Notes: generated by a model from the sequence alone, not told the origin. Shown: positions 1-6,619, counted from the first letter of the stretch. The stretch is 9,401 nucleotides of DNA from Lachnospiraceae bacterium UBA4380 (GCA_002390025.1 DGRU01000225.1:6676-16076); one strand, 5' to 3'. Numbers and translations: made by a program.

Positions 1-59
1 CGGTATTGCTCCCGGCCTTACCTTCATCATCGGCGCCTGCGGCATTTCTCCCGGCCTCA
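1..59 (-). repeat. 39-bp in-frame direct repeat in the tail of the polymerase-like gene
   Basis: Bases 1-20 and 40-59 match at 17 of 20 positions with a 39-bp offset, which is 13 codons. The encoded peptides are related (EAGRNAAG and KAGSNT-). The repeat may continue beyond base 1. It lies in the low-complexity C-terminal tail, where a change in copy number would keep the reading frame. Confidence 0.5.
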
Positions 60-1549
60 TCGCTTTCGTCTGCGCAGGCGTCATTTTTTCCGTCCCGGTC
101 AAAGCCTTCTGCGGAGTCGGAAAGGGCACTTCGATCCGCTAAGCCGGCCCTCTCAGGGTTATTAACCTCCTGGACTGCAGATACCGGGCTGCTGCCTCTC
201 TCCGGGGCCTCTGCAGATGCTGCCGGCAGCCTGCTCTGCTCCGGGGAGAGCGGCACTGCCTTTTTCGCGGCGGAAGCTCTCGGCGGATCAGGGGGATCCC
301 CCGGCTCCGGGTGTATATAGTCCGGACTCCTGCGCCGCTTCCAGACATCCAGCGCATACCAGAAGGCAAGAAGCGTACAGCACTGTTCCGGATCCATGAG
401 GACGTTGTTCATCAGGCTGTAGCCTGCCACGCAGACCATCCATATGCAGAGGACCGTGTCGCTGTTTTTCACCGCGGCCACCGAGATCATTGCGTAAACC
501 GAAAACAGGATGATGGCGAAGACCAGGCCGTAGTTGATCAGGACCTTCATGTAGGCGCTGTCAATGTAAAAATAGTTGGGGGATTCAAGATCTCCGTTCT
601 GGTAGACGACCTGCCCGAAGGGATGAATGCCGTAGCTCTTGAGTCCCTCTGCCGCGTGACGGATCCTGAAATGTGTCAGCTTGTCATCGATCTTGAGCCA
701 GCGCTTGCTGTTGGGATTATAGTGGCTGACCACTTCGTAGGCGAATAATGCCAGGGCCGGATAACAGATCCCGGCCAGGACCCTGATCGGAAGACAGTTG
801 GGAAACAGGTTCCAGCCCCTGTAGATACAGAGAAAGTACAGGACTGCAAATAAAGTCGTGACCAGGAAGGGAATATTGGTGTTGGTCCGCACATAGGCCA
901 TGACATTGATGGCCTCCAGAAAGATCAGTCCCACCAGGGGGAAGCGCTCCACGTATTCTCCCTGCTCCCTCTTCTGCCGTGCGGTCTCACTCAAATCCGT
1001 ATAGGCATAGGTTCCGCACATAAAGAGATTGAAAATATAGATGGAAGGGAAAGATACAAAGCGGAATCCCATATAATCGCGGACACGATTGCCGTCCACC
1101 AGGGGAGGCCGCCAGATCAGTCCGACCGCGTCAAAGAACAGTATCCCCAGATAACATAGCAGGCAGGTCCAGAACATTACCTTGCAGATCCGCTTGAAGG
1201 AAATATCTTTGACTGCAATTATCATCACAAACAACTGCAGAAAGGTGATGCCGGCCCCCGCCATCTTCTGTATCATCATCAGATAACAGAAAAACACAGC
1301 GGCCGTCGATACAGCCCGCACCGCCAGACGCATATCCGACAGCAGAATCCGGACCAGGAAAAGCAGAAGGCAGAAATACCTGATGAGTTTTCCCAGCTCG
1401 GCACCGAAGATCATGGAAAATCCGCTGTCGTCAATATAGGCCTGCAGCACCCACAGTATGAGTCCTGTAAAAGTCATGAGCTCGTCAAGACGGATCCGGG
1501 GAGTTTCCTGGGGGATCCGGAGCCTGACTGCCCTGCTGTCAAAAACCAT
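1..1549 (-). CDS. Wzy/O-antigen polymerase-like multi-pass membrane protein (3' end outside window)
   Basis: An open frame of 516 codons starts with ATG at 1549 and runs off the window edge without a stop. A GGAG site lies 9 nt before the ATG. Hydrophobic stretches at about residues 25-37, 57-70, 82-95, 101-113, 124-143, 165-181, 205-218, 226-243, 256-273, 337-360 and 366-380 indicate an integral membrane protein with about ten helices. The longest non-membrane stretch of the core, about 274-336, holds NYFYIDSAYMKVLINYG, which resembles the loop of Wzy-type polymerases and O-antigen ligase-like proteins of Firmicutes capsule loci. From about residue 403 the protein becomes a charged, Ala/Asp/Glu/Ser/Pro-rich, probably disordered tail that is still open at the edge. 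The gene begins 21 nt after the licD-like stop, so it is the fourth visible gene of the polysaccharide operon. Its likely role is joining lipid-linked repeat units at the membrane. The family call rests on topology, one motif and context, because Wzy proteins are poorly conserved; a flippase or ligase is less likely. Confidence 0.7.
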   Translation of the reverse strand, partial: MVFDSRAVRLRIPQETPRIRLDELMTFTGLILWVLQAYIDDSGFSMIFGAELGKLIRYFCLLLFLVRILLSDMRLAVRAVSTAAVFFCYLMMIQKMAGAGITFLQLFVMIIAVKDISFKRICKVMFWTCLLCYLGILFFDAVGLIWRPPLVDGNRVRDYMGFRFVSFPSIYIFNLFMCGTYAYTDLSETARQKREQGEYVERFPLVGLIFLEAINVMAYVRTNTNIPFLVTTLFAVLYFLCIYRGWNLFPNCLPIRVLAGICYPALALFAYEVVSHYNPNSKRWLKIDDKLTHFRIRHAAEGLKSYGIHPFGQVVYQNGDLESPNYFYIDSAYMKVLINYGLVFAIILFSVYAMISVAAVKNSDTVLCIWMVCVAGYSLMNNVLMDPEQCCTLLAFWYALDVWKRRRSPDYIHPEPGDPPDPPRASAAKKAVPLSPEQSRLPAASAEAPERGSSPVSAVQEVNNPERAGLADRSALSDSAEGFDRDGKNDACADESDEAGRNAAGADDEGKAGSNT

Positions 1550-1563
1550 ATATTTTTACTCCG
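1550..1563 (-). promoter_or_regulatory. Ribosome binding site of the polymerase-like gene, identical to a repeat unit near queA
   Basis: On the minus strand this reads CGGAGTAAAAATAT directly before the ATG at 1549. GGAG is 9 nt from the start and fixes it. The same 14 bases occur twice in the tandem array upstream of queA (6498-6511 and 6528-6541). Confidence 0.65.
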
Positions 1564-1570
1564 TTGTAAA

Positions 1571-2419
1571 TTATCTTATAATATCATCCCTGGTCTCGCC
1601 CGGTTCCAGAAGCCAGGCGTCCATTCCGTGCATGACCCGCTTCTCCTCCGGAGGAAGCTGCATATAATCGTTGTAGAGACCGCGCAGATAGTGATCGTAA
1701 TTGGAGGGGGCATTCATCATCCTTCCCTCAAAGGGAACCTTGACGGGGATCATAAATTTCTTGCGGGACATCCGCTCCCTGGGCCCGTACCCCCACATGA
1801 TACAGCCCACATAGGGCGTGCTGTCATAGGGTATGGCCATTGACAGTTTATCGATCTTTGCAAGGAGCCTGGGCATGGGCATGGCGACTTTCAGCGCGCC
1901 CATCACGACCGGCTTGAGCACTTTTTTGAGCAGGGTCTTCCCCTCTCCTTTTTTTGCCAGCTTAATGAAGATCAGCTTGCGCAGACGAAGGGATTTCTCA
2001 TAAATCCTGCGGTTTTCCTTTTTGTCGGCAGAGTTGCCGTCGATGGGAAAAATATCCATCCAGATCTGGTTGACATTTGTCTCGTTGTCATAATAGGGAA
2101 AATCGACAAAGGTGCGCGTGTCGACCAGCTTGATGAAGGGATAATTCAGCGTCCCGTCCCTGTAGGTCTTGAATTCCATGTATTCCGGAAATCCGGTCAT
2201 ATCCAGGTCTTCCGGGTGATAGAGGCGCTCATAGTCGGGGCGGGGCATCATGACATCGATGTCGTCGTCCCACGGAATAAAGCCCTGATGACGGATGGCG
2301 CCCAAAAGGGTTCCGCCTCCGAGGGTAAAATAGATATCATTCTGTTCACAGAGTTTTGTAAACGCGTCCATCAGTTCAAGCTCAAGACCGCGGATCTCGT
2401 CTAAAGTCAGTTTTTTCAT
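1571..2419 (-). CDS. LicD family protein (phosphocholine/phospho-substituent transferase-like)
   Basis: LicD proteins belong to the nucleotidyltransferase-fold superfamily and attach phosphocholine or other phospho-groups to surface glycans. From the ATG at 2419 the product is 282 residues. It opens with the family's usual MKKLTLDEIRGLELELMDAF, then GGGTLLGAIRH (34-44) and the acidic metal-binding signature PWDDDIDV (49-56). Near the C-terminus it carries the typical tail with YLRGLYNDYMQLPPEEKR and a following His. The frame stays open upstream to an ATG at 2503, adding 28 Lys/Arg-rich residues encoded largely by a 15-bp tandem repeat. I prefer 2419 because the family signature begins there, although neither start has a strong ribosome site (GAAGAAG lies just before 2419). 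The gene sits between two glycosyltransferase genes and a polymerase-like gene, so it probably decorates the operon's glycan. The exact substituent cannot be read from the sequence. Confidence 0.92.
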   Translation of the reverse strand: MKKLTLDEIRGLELELMDAFTKLCEQNDIYFTLGGGTLLGAIRHQGFIPWDDDIDVMMPRPDYERLYHPEDLDMTGFPEYMEFKTYRDGTLNYPFIKLVDTRTFVDFPYYDNETNVNQIWMDIFPIDGNSADKKENRRIYEKSLRLRKLIFIKLAKKGEGKTLLKKVLKPVVMGALKVAMPMPRLLAKIDKLSMAIPYDSTPYVGCIMWGYGPRERMSRKKFMIPVKVPFEGRMMNAPSNYDHYLRGLYNDYMQLPPEEKRVMHGMDAWLLEPGETRDDIIR

Positions 2420-2463
2420 GGTCTTCTTCACTCTCTTTTTCAAAAACCGGGTTTCCCGCCTGC

Positions 2464-2580
2464 GTAAAACTGTCTTCTGCAAAACACGTTTTTTGTAATA
2501 CATGCTTTTCTAAATACGTTTTTTGCAAAACAGTTTTTTTAACACGCTTTGTAAAACACGCTATCGTAATCGGCGGTCTT
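2464..2580. repeat. Degenerate tandem array, about 15-bp period, between GT4 and licD-like genes
   Basis: Eight units can be laid end to end on the plus strand, starting at 2464, 2479, 2495, 2510, 2525, 2541, 2551 and 2566. Their lengths are 15, 16, 15, 15, 16, 10, 15 and 15. The consensus is near GYAAAACACGTTTTT, for example GCAAAACACGTTTTTT (2479-2494) and GTAAAACACGCTATC (2551-2565). The array fills most of the 178-nt space between the GT4 stop and the preferred licD-like start. The longer licD-like reading frame would translate part of it into a basic pentad pattern (KKRVL, QKTVL, RRRET). Confidence 0.7.
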
Positions 2581-2597
2581 CCGTTACTGCATCCATG

Positions 2598-3758
2598 TCA
2601 CTCTTCTGTCAGGAGCTTCTCCAGGCGCAGCACCTCCACAGCGCTGTTGTACCCCTTCTGTGTGAAATCGTCCTGAATGAGCCCGAAGGCCGGATCATCG
2701 GCCTGGACGGGCCTTGCATCCATGCTGTTGCGCATCTGAATGATCTCATTGGCCCACTCCGCAGCCCCTTTATCCAGAGAATAAAAGCGCAGAAGGTCTG
2801 TGACGGCAATGTCTTTGGGAATGACGTCCGCAGAAGCAAGGACCGGCAGGCCCGCCGCCTGTGCCTCAAGCCCCGCGATCCCCAGTCCCTCAAATACAGA
2901 GGGAAAGAGGAAAAAGTCAGCGGCTCCCAGCCATCCGGGGATATCCGTCACCACACCTGCAAAGTACACTTCATTCTCAAGCCCCTTTTCCCGCACGTGT
3001 GCGCGCAGCATATCCTCGTCCTCTCCCTGGCCGATCAGCACGAGCCGAGCGTCGGGCATCTCGGGAATGAGATCCGCCATGATATCGATGGCGAACTTCT
3101 GATTTTTCTGGAAGTGCAGGCGGCCGATACAGATAATGATATATTTGTCGCTCCAGTCGGCATCCCCGCCCGCCTGCCTGCGGTACTCTTCTCTTCGGGC
3201 GACACCGCCGCGGATCTTCTCCACATCGATGGCATTGCGGATCACAACCGCAGGATGGCGAAGTTCTCCCTTGCCGCCTCTTCCGGCATAGAACCATTTG
3301 GCAGCGTACTCGGAACAGGCCCAGAAATCCGTGGCATATCTGCCCAGAGTGCCCCGGTTTGCCTCGTGGAGCATGCCGCGCAGCTTTGTGTCCATGTTCT
3401 GGGCGTTGTGGCTGTGGATGATCCGCTTGGGAATCCCGTATTTTTTAGCCATTTTCAGATAATCAATATTGGCGAGACTGTTGATATTGACCCAGATGGC
3501 CTGGTATTCCCCGGCATGTTTTGCAAAAAAAGATTCCAGTTCCCTGCGGAAGCGCACCGGATTCTGTCTCCTGGCAGTAAAGTGGACCGTGCGCCCGCCC
3601 ATGGCATGGATCTCGTCCTCAAATGCCACGGGATCATAGGAATTGCACAGGAAATCAAAGTGAAACCGGTTCAGGTCAATCCGCCGGTAATAGTTCATGA
3701 GAAAACTCTCGACCCCGCCGGGGTTCTCTGTCATACCGAAAACAAGTACATTATACAT
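2598..3758 (-). CDS. Glycosyltransferase, GT4 family (GT-B fold)
   Basis: A retaining, nucleotide-sugar-dependent glycosyltransferase expected to act in the cytoplasm on a lipid-linked glycan precursor. From the ATG at 3758 it has 386 residues, normal for the family. The N-terminal domain begins MYNVLVFGM, then GGVESFLMNYYRRID (14-28) and SHNAQ (116-120). The C-terminal nucleotide-binding domain has IRNAID (173-178), IGRLHFQKN (211-219), LIGQGEDEDML (241-251) and EGLGIAGLE (290-298), which is the E-x7-E motif of GT4 enzymes. An in-frame ATG at 3797 would add 13 residues (MHFLSGNGGQSRI) but has no ribosome site. GGAGG at 3772-3776 supports 3758, though its spacing of about 13 nt is long. The gene starts 70 nt after the GT2 stop. 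Donor and acceptor sugars cannot be deduced. Confidence 0.93.
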   Translation of the reverse strand: MYNVLVFGMTENPGGVESFLMNYYRRIDLNRFHFDFLCNSYDPVAFEDEIHAMGGRTVHFTARRQNPVRFRRELESFFAKHAGEYQAIWVNINSLANIDYLKMAKKYGIPKRIIHSHNAQNMDTKLRGMLHEANRGTLGRYATDFWACSEYAAKWFYAGRGGKGELRHPAVVIRNAIDVEKIRGGVARREEYRRQAGGDADWSDKYIIICIGRLHFQKNQKFAIDIMADLIPEMPDARLVLIGQGEDEDMLRAHVREKGLENEVYFAGVVTDIPGWLGAADFFLFPSVFEGLGIAGLEAQAAGLPVLASADVIPKDIAVTDLLRFYSLDKGAAEWANEIIQMRNSMDARPVQADDPAFGLIQDDFTQKGYNSAVEVLRLEKLLTEE

Positions 3759-3828
3759 AATACGGCTTTGACCTCCGTTACCAGATAAAAAATGCATAAG
3801 ACTGAGGGTGTGGTCCTGTCATCATCGG

Positions 3829-4956
3829 CTATTTAGCTCTCTCCCGCCGCGCGTTCTGAAGGGCCCTGGCCGCATAGACAGCGGCGGCGCCTGCCGCCTG
3901 ACCGTGCCTGAGCATGCGGAAAGGCAGATACCTGGCGCCCCTGTGCTCATCGGGGTCATAGGCACCGACCGCCGACGCAAAGGGTTCCTCAGCGGCGATC
4001 CTCTTCATGGCAGCGATCTTTTCCCGTATGGACAGGGGGCTGGCAATAGAAAAGACCTCCCGGACCATGAGAAGATTAAACTGCATCATGGCATAGGCAG
4101 CCCCTGCCTGCCGGATCTTCTGCGACTGTGTCTTCAGACAGTCCAGCACCGCGTCGAGGGACTTTTTATAGCCCTCCTCTTTAGATCCGTCCCAGGAGCG
4201 CACCGCCGAACCTGCTTCGGTGGAATAGTGATAAAAGGGCCTGTCGATCAGCCTGATCCTCCTGCATCCCTGCAGATAGCGGATCACGAAAAGGCTGTCC
4301 TCCGAGAGACGCAGGGAAGGATCAAAGCGCAGGTTCAGGCGCTCGATACATTCCCTGCGGAAAATCTTTGACCAGACACTGGTATACCTGGTCGGATTCG
4401 AGATCATCCGCACGCTGATCTCCTCCAGCTCTTGTCCGTAAAAGCGCTCTCCCTCCCCGGGGCACACATGCAGCAGCTTACTGCCCGCCTCATAGCTGTA
4501 GATGATCAGATCCGTTCCCGTAAAGTGAAGCGAATCCCTCAGCACAGGTCCGGCGTCCTCTGTAAAATAGTCGTCGGCATCCAGAAAGAGGATCCGCTCT
4601 CCCTCTGCCTCTTCCAGTCCACGGTTTCGGGCATTTGAAACGCCTTTCTCCGATTTGAGCAGACATACGCAGTCACTGTACTCCGCCTGCAGACTGCGGG
4701 CGATAAACTCCGTCGCATCCTCAGAGCCGTTTTCAACGATCAAAATCTCAAAAAGAGGCGCAGCTTCCTCATTTTCCGCCCCGCCCTGCCGGCGCGAAGC
4801 GATCACAGCGTCCGCCGCCACAGTCTCCATAGCGTTAACGACACTCTCCACTGCCCTGCGGAGAGTCCTCTCCGCATTGTGGGCCGGAATGATCACGGAG
4901 AACTGCCTGCCCTTATGATGTTCCTTTTCCAGCCGATTTAAGATCAGTTCATTCAT
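3829..4956 (-). CDS. Glycosyltransferase, GT2 family (GT-A fold)
   Basis: An inverting-type sugar transferase and the first gene of the polysaccharide operon; 375 residues. The GT-A nucleotide-binding start is FSVIIPAHNAERTL (19-32), followed by ILIVENGSEDAT (71-82), GVSNARNRGLE (105-115) and the metal-binding DxD motif in LFLDADDYF (124-131). Residues about 43-68 form an Ala/Glu-rich insertion between the first two conserved blocks that most short GT2 enzymes lack. The C-terminal half (about 200-375) is helical in character, with SLRLSEDSLFVIRYL in the acceptor-side region, as in capsule GT2 enzymes. The ATG at 4956 is the only in-frame start before a stop upstream. It lacks a well-spaced Shine-Dalgarno site: GAGG is about 15 nt away. 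A seven-codon frame (4949-4969) overlaps the start. No membrane segment is evident. The sugar specificity is unknown. Confidence 0.92.
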   Translation of the reverse strand: MNELILNRLEKEHHKGRQFSVIIPAHNAERTLRRAVESVVNAMETVAADAVIASRRQGGAENEEAAPLFEILIVENGSEDATEFIARSLQAEYSDCVCLLKSEKGVSNARNRGLEEAEGERILFLDADDYFTEDAGPVLRDSLHFTGTDLIIYSYEAGSKLLHVCPGEGERFYGQELEEISVRMISNPTRYTSVWSKIFRRECIERLNLRFDPSLRLSEDSLFVIRYLQGCRRIRLIDRPFYHYSTEAGSAVRSWDGSKEEGYKKSLDAVLDCLKTQSQKIRQAGAAYAMMQFNLLMVREVFSIASPLSIREKIAAMKRIAAEEPFASAVGAYDPDEHRGARYLPFRMLRHGQAAGAAAVYAARALQNARRERAK

Positions 4957-5031
4957 AACTGCTGTTCATGACCTCATGTTTTGACGCCCGTAAAATATAT
5001 ATAAAAATATATAAAACATACTAAGGCGCTT

Positions 5032-5050
5032 GTGCCGGGCACAGACCCGG
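5032..5050 (-). promoter_or_regulatory. Alternative hairpins in the 5' leader of the polysaccharide operon
   Basis: Two stems share bases and cannot form together. GTGCC/GGCAC covers 5032-5042, and CCGGG (5035-5039) pairs with CCCGG (5046-5050). They lie about 30 nt inside the predicted transcript. No T run follows, so neither looks like a simple terminator. A leader hairpin read by a NusG-type antiterminator such as LoaP is one possible role in a polysaccharide operon of this group. That is inference only. Confidence 0.3.
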
Positions 5051-5077
5051 ATCCAACTGACTCGCTGTATCATTCCT

Positions 5078-5086
5078 ATTCTACCA
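5078..5086 (-). promoter_or_regulatory. Probable extended -10 promoter of the polysaccharide operon
   Basis: The minus strand reads TGGTAGAAT, a TGN extended -10 with TAGAAT as the hexamer. No good -35 lies at 16-18 bp. TTTCCA at 19 bp is the best match and is weak. The -10 sits in a perfect inverted repeat (TATTCT, 5 nt, AGAATA; 5077-5093) that could bind a regulator. Transcription would start near 5071 and give a leader of about 115 nt before the GT2 gene. Confidence 0.4.
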
Positions 5087-5114
5087 CAGAATACATGTTT
5101 CGTGGAAAAGAGTT

Positions 5115-5170
5115 CAAGACTCGCTTGCGAGTCTTGCGCCCCGCGTGCGGGATGCCAGAGGCGGGAGCCT
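5115..5170. repeat. Cluster of three short hairpins
   Basis: Three inverted repeats follow one another. CAAGACTCGC at 5115-5124 pairs perfectly with 5127-5136 across 2 nt. CCCGC-GT-GCGGG covers 5140-5151, and AGGC-GGGA-GCCT covers 5159-5170. They lie between the queA terminator and the next promoter. None is followed by a T run, so they are not obvious terminators. They may be part of a dispersed intergenic repeat. Confidence 0.5.
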
Positions 5171-5185
5171 TTCCCCCACTGAGAT

Positions 5186-5296
5186 AAAAAAATGTGAGCC
5201 CTTTTAGAAAGATGTGCGCAAAACCGCCCCTTCCCTCCGGGGATTACATCCGCGGATGAAGAGCTTTTCGCGCCGGTCTTTCAAAAGCGGCTCACA
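5186..5296 (-). terminator. queA terminator with an unusually long, branched hairpin
   Basis: On the minus strand the element starts 12 nt after the queA stop. The outer arms are 5277-5296 and 5193-5212; the latter reads TGTGAGCCCTTTTAGAAAGA on the plus strand. They pair almost fully with two single-base bulges, and seven T (5192-5186) follow, as in an intrinsic terminator. The 64-nt interior is itself structured. GCGCAAAA (5216-5223) pairs with TTTTCGCGC (5265-5273). Inside that lie a CCCC/GGGG hairpin (5227-5242) and the palindrome CATCCGCGGATG (5247-5258). Confidence 0.75.
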
Positions 5297-5308
5297 GTAT
5301 TACAGTGC

Positions 5309-6403
5309 TCAGACGATCATCATGGCATCGCCAAAACTAAAAAACCGATAGCGCATGTCCACAGCCTCTTTGTAGGCCTGCAGAACATGCTCCCTGCCTG
5401 CAAAGGCGGAAACCAGCATGATCAGTGTTGACTCAGGCAGGTGAAAATTTGTGATCAGGGCGTCCATGGCCCGGAATTGGTAACCTGGATAAATAAAGAT
5501 CGAGGTGTCATCACTTCCGGCGTGGACGATGCCGTTTTCATCTGCCGCGCTCTCGATCGTGCGGCAGCTGGTGGTGCCCACACAGATCACCCGGTGTCCG
5601 GCCCGGTGGGTCCGGTTGATCAGGTCTGCGGTCTGCGGGGGAACATTGTACCACTCGGTGTGCATGGTGTGCTCTTCCACATCGTCCACCTTGACCGGCC
5701 TGAAAGTCCCCAGTCCCACATGAAGCGTCACGAACCCGATTTCCACCCCTTTTGCCCGTACCTGGTCCAGCAGTTCCGGCGTAAAGTGCAGGCCGGCAGT
5801 CGGCGCCGCCGCCGATCCCTCATACCTGGCGTAGACAGTCTGGTAGCGGTCCCGGTCCTGCAGTTTATGGGTGATATAAGGGGGCAGGGGCATCTCGCCC
5901 AGCCGGTCCAGAACCTCCTCGAAAATCCCCTCATATTCAAAGCGGACAAGCCTGTTGCCGCCCTCGGCGATCTCCAGGATCTCCGCCCTCAGGCTTCCGT
6001 CTCCGAAGACAGCCCTGGCACCTGGGCGCAGCTTCTTGCCCGGGCGCACCAGGCACTCCCAGACATCCGCCTGCAGACGTTTGAGGAGCAGGATCTCGAC
6101 AGACGCACCCGTCCCCTCCCTGCTGCCCAGAAGCCGTGCGGGAATGACCTTTGTATCGTTGAGGATCATGGCATCACCGGGCTCCAGATACTCGAGTATA
6201 TCCCTGAAGGTCCCGTGGCGCCGCTCCCCTGTCTTTCTGTCCAGCACAAGGAGTCTGGAGGACGACCGGTCCTCCAGGGGATCCTGCGCAATCAGTTCCT
6301 GAGGCAGGTCAAAATAATAATCGGCTGTCCTGTGTCCGACCGGAACCTCTCTTTGTCCATTGACAGTTCCTGCTGTATTGTCAGTATTCGTGGTAGTTGT
6401 CAT
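5309..6403 (-). CDS. queA: S-adenosylmethionine:tRNA ribosyltransferase-isomerase (QueA)
   Basis: QueA transfers and isomerises the ribosyl part of S-adenosylmethionine onto preQ1 at the wobble position of GUN-anticodon tRNAs, giving epoxyqueuosine in the cytoplasm. The 364 residues carry the family blocks in order: [20 protein letters not shown] (32-51), [11 protein letters not shown] (81-91), [12 protein letters not shown] (201-212), [10 protein letters not shown] (228-237), HTMHTEWY (245-252), [11 protein letters not shown] (275-285), [20 protein letters not shown] (317-336) and the C-terminal [12 protein letters not shown]. The first 27 or so residues are a Thr/Asn-rich extension that typical QueA proteins lack, but there is no later in-frame ATG before the conserved start. 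A modest GGAAAAG lies 4 nt before the ATG. The usual neighbour tgt is not in the window: an M18 aminopeptidase gene lies upstream and the glycan operon downstream. Confidence 0.98.
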   Translation of the reverse strand: MTTTTNTDNTAGTVNGQREVPVGHRTADYYFDLPQELIAQDPLEDRSSSRLLVLDRKTGERRHGTFRDILEYLEPGDAMILNDTKVIPARLLGSREGTGASVEILLLKRLQADVWECLVRPGKKLRPGARAVFGDGSLRAEILEIAEGGNRLVRFEYEGIFEEVLDRLGEMPLPPYITHKLQDRDRYQTVYARYEGSAAAPTAGLHFTPELLDQVRAKGVEIGFVTLHVGLGTFRPVKVDDVEEHTMHTEWYNVPPQTADLINRTHRAGHRVICVGTTSCRTIESAADENGIVHAGSDDTSIFIYPGYQFRAMDALITNFHLPESTLIMLVSAFAGREHVLQAYKEAVDMRYRFFSFGDAMMIV

Positions 6404-6460
6404 TTTACTTTTCCAGACCGTTTAAAAAATCCATTCTTCTATGAGAGTAAAAATATCGCC

Positions 6461-6560
6461 GATACGATGTTTTTTCTCCGGATGTTTTTGCCGCCGGATA
6501 TTTTTACTCCGGATGTTTTGCCGCCGGATATTTTTACTCCGGATGTTTTTGCCGCCGGAC
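6461..6560. repeat. Tandem array upstream of queA, alternating 15-bp units (30-31-bp dimer)
   Basis: On the plus strand, units start at 6461, 6476, 6491, 6507, 6521, 6537 and 6552 and are 14-16 bp long. Two forms alternate: CTCCGGATGTTTTTG and CCGCCGGATATTTTTA. The dimers 6491-6520 and 6521-6551 are identical apart from one T, so the copies are recent. The 6461 unit is diverged and the 6552 unit is partial. An inverted partial copy (AGTAAAAATATCGCCG) lies at 6446-6461. The array is in the leader of queA, ending 57 nt before its start. Confidence 0.85.
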
Positions 6561-6619
6561 GGCACAAACATTCTGTGATCACATTGAGTGTGCCTCTCTG
6601 ACGAGCGGCATGTCAAAAG

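Larger units (their letters stand above)
4957..5308. other. Intergenic region between queA and the polysaccharide operon
   Basis: No gene is visible in these 352 bases. In minus-strand order they hold the queA terminator (5186-5296), a cluster of three short hairpins (5115-5170), a probable promoter (5078-5086), a leader with two competing hairpins (5032-5050), and an AT-only stretch around 4991-5018. All are described separately. Confidence 0.8.

Noticed and set aside
6..320. Plus-strand Ser/Ala-rich open frame of 104 codons
   Set aside because: It is the complement of the low-complexity tail of the polymerase-like gene, whose frame continues from a well-supported N-terminal part.
2420..2503. 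28-residue N-terminal extension of the LicD-like protein
   Set aside because: It is open in frame but made of repeat-derived Lys/Arg-rich sequence, has no good ribosome site, and family members begin at the MKKLTLDEIR segment. Kept as an alternative start only.
2464..2580. CRISPR array
   Set aside because: The repeats are 15 bp, contiguous and degenerate, with no unique spacers. The same holds for the array at 6461-6560.
2523..3788. Plus-strand open frame of 421 codons
   Set aside because: It lies opposite the GT4 gene, whose motifs are unmistakable. The plus-strand product has no recognisable family features and is a shadow of GC-rich coding DNA.
5441..6601. Plus-strand open frame of 386 codons, longer than queA itself
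   Set aside because: It is antisense to queA and runs through the tandem array. It has no domain pattern, while the minus strand encodes all QueA motifs.
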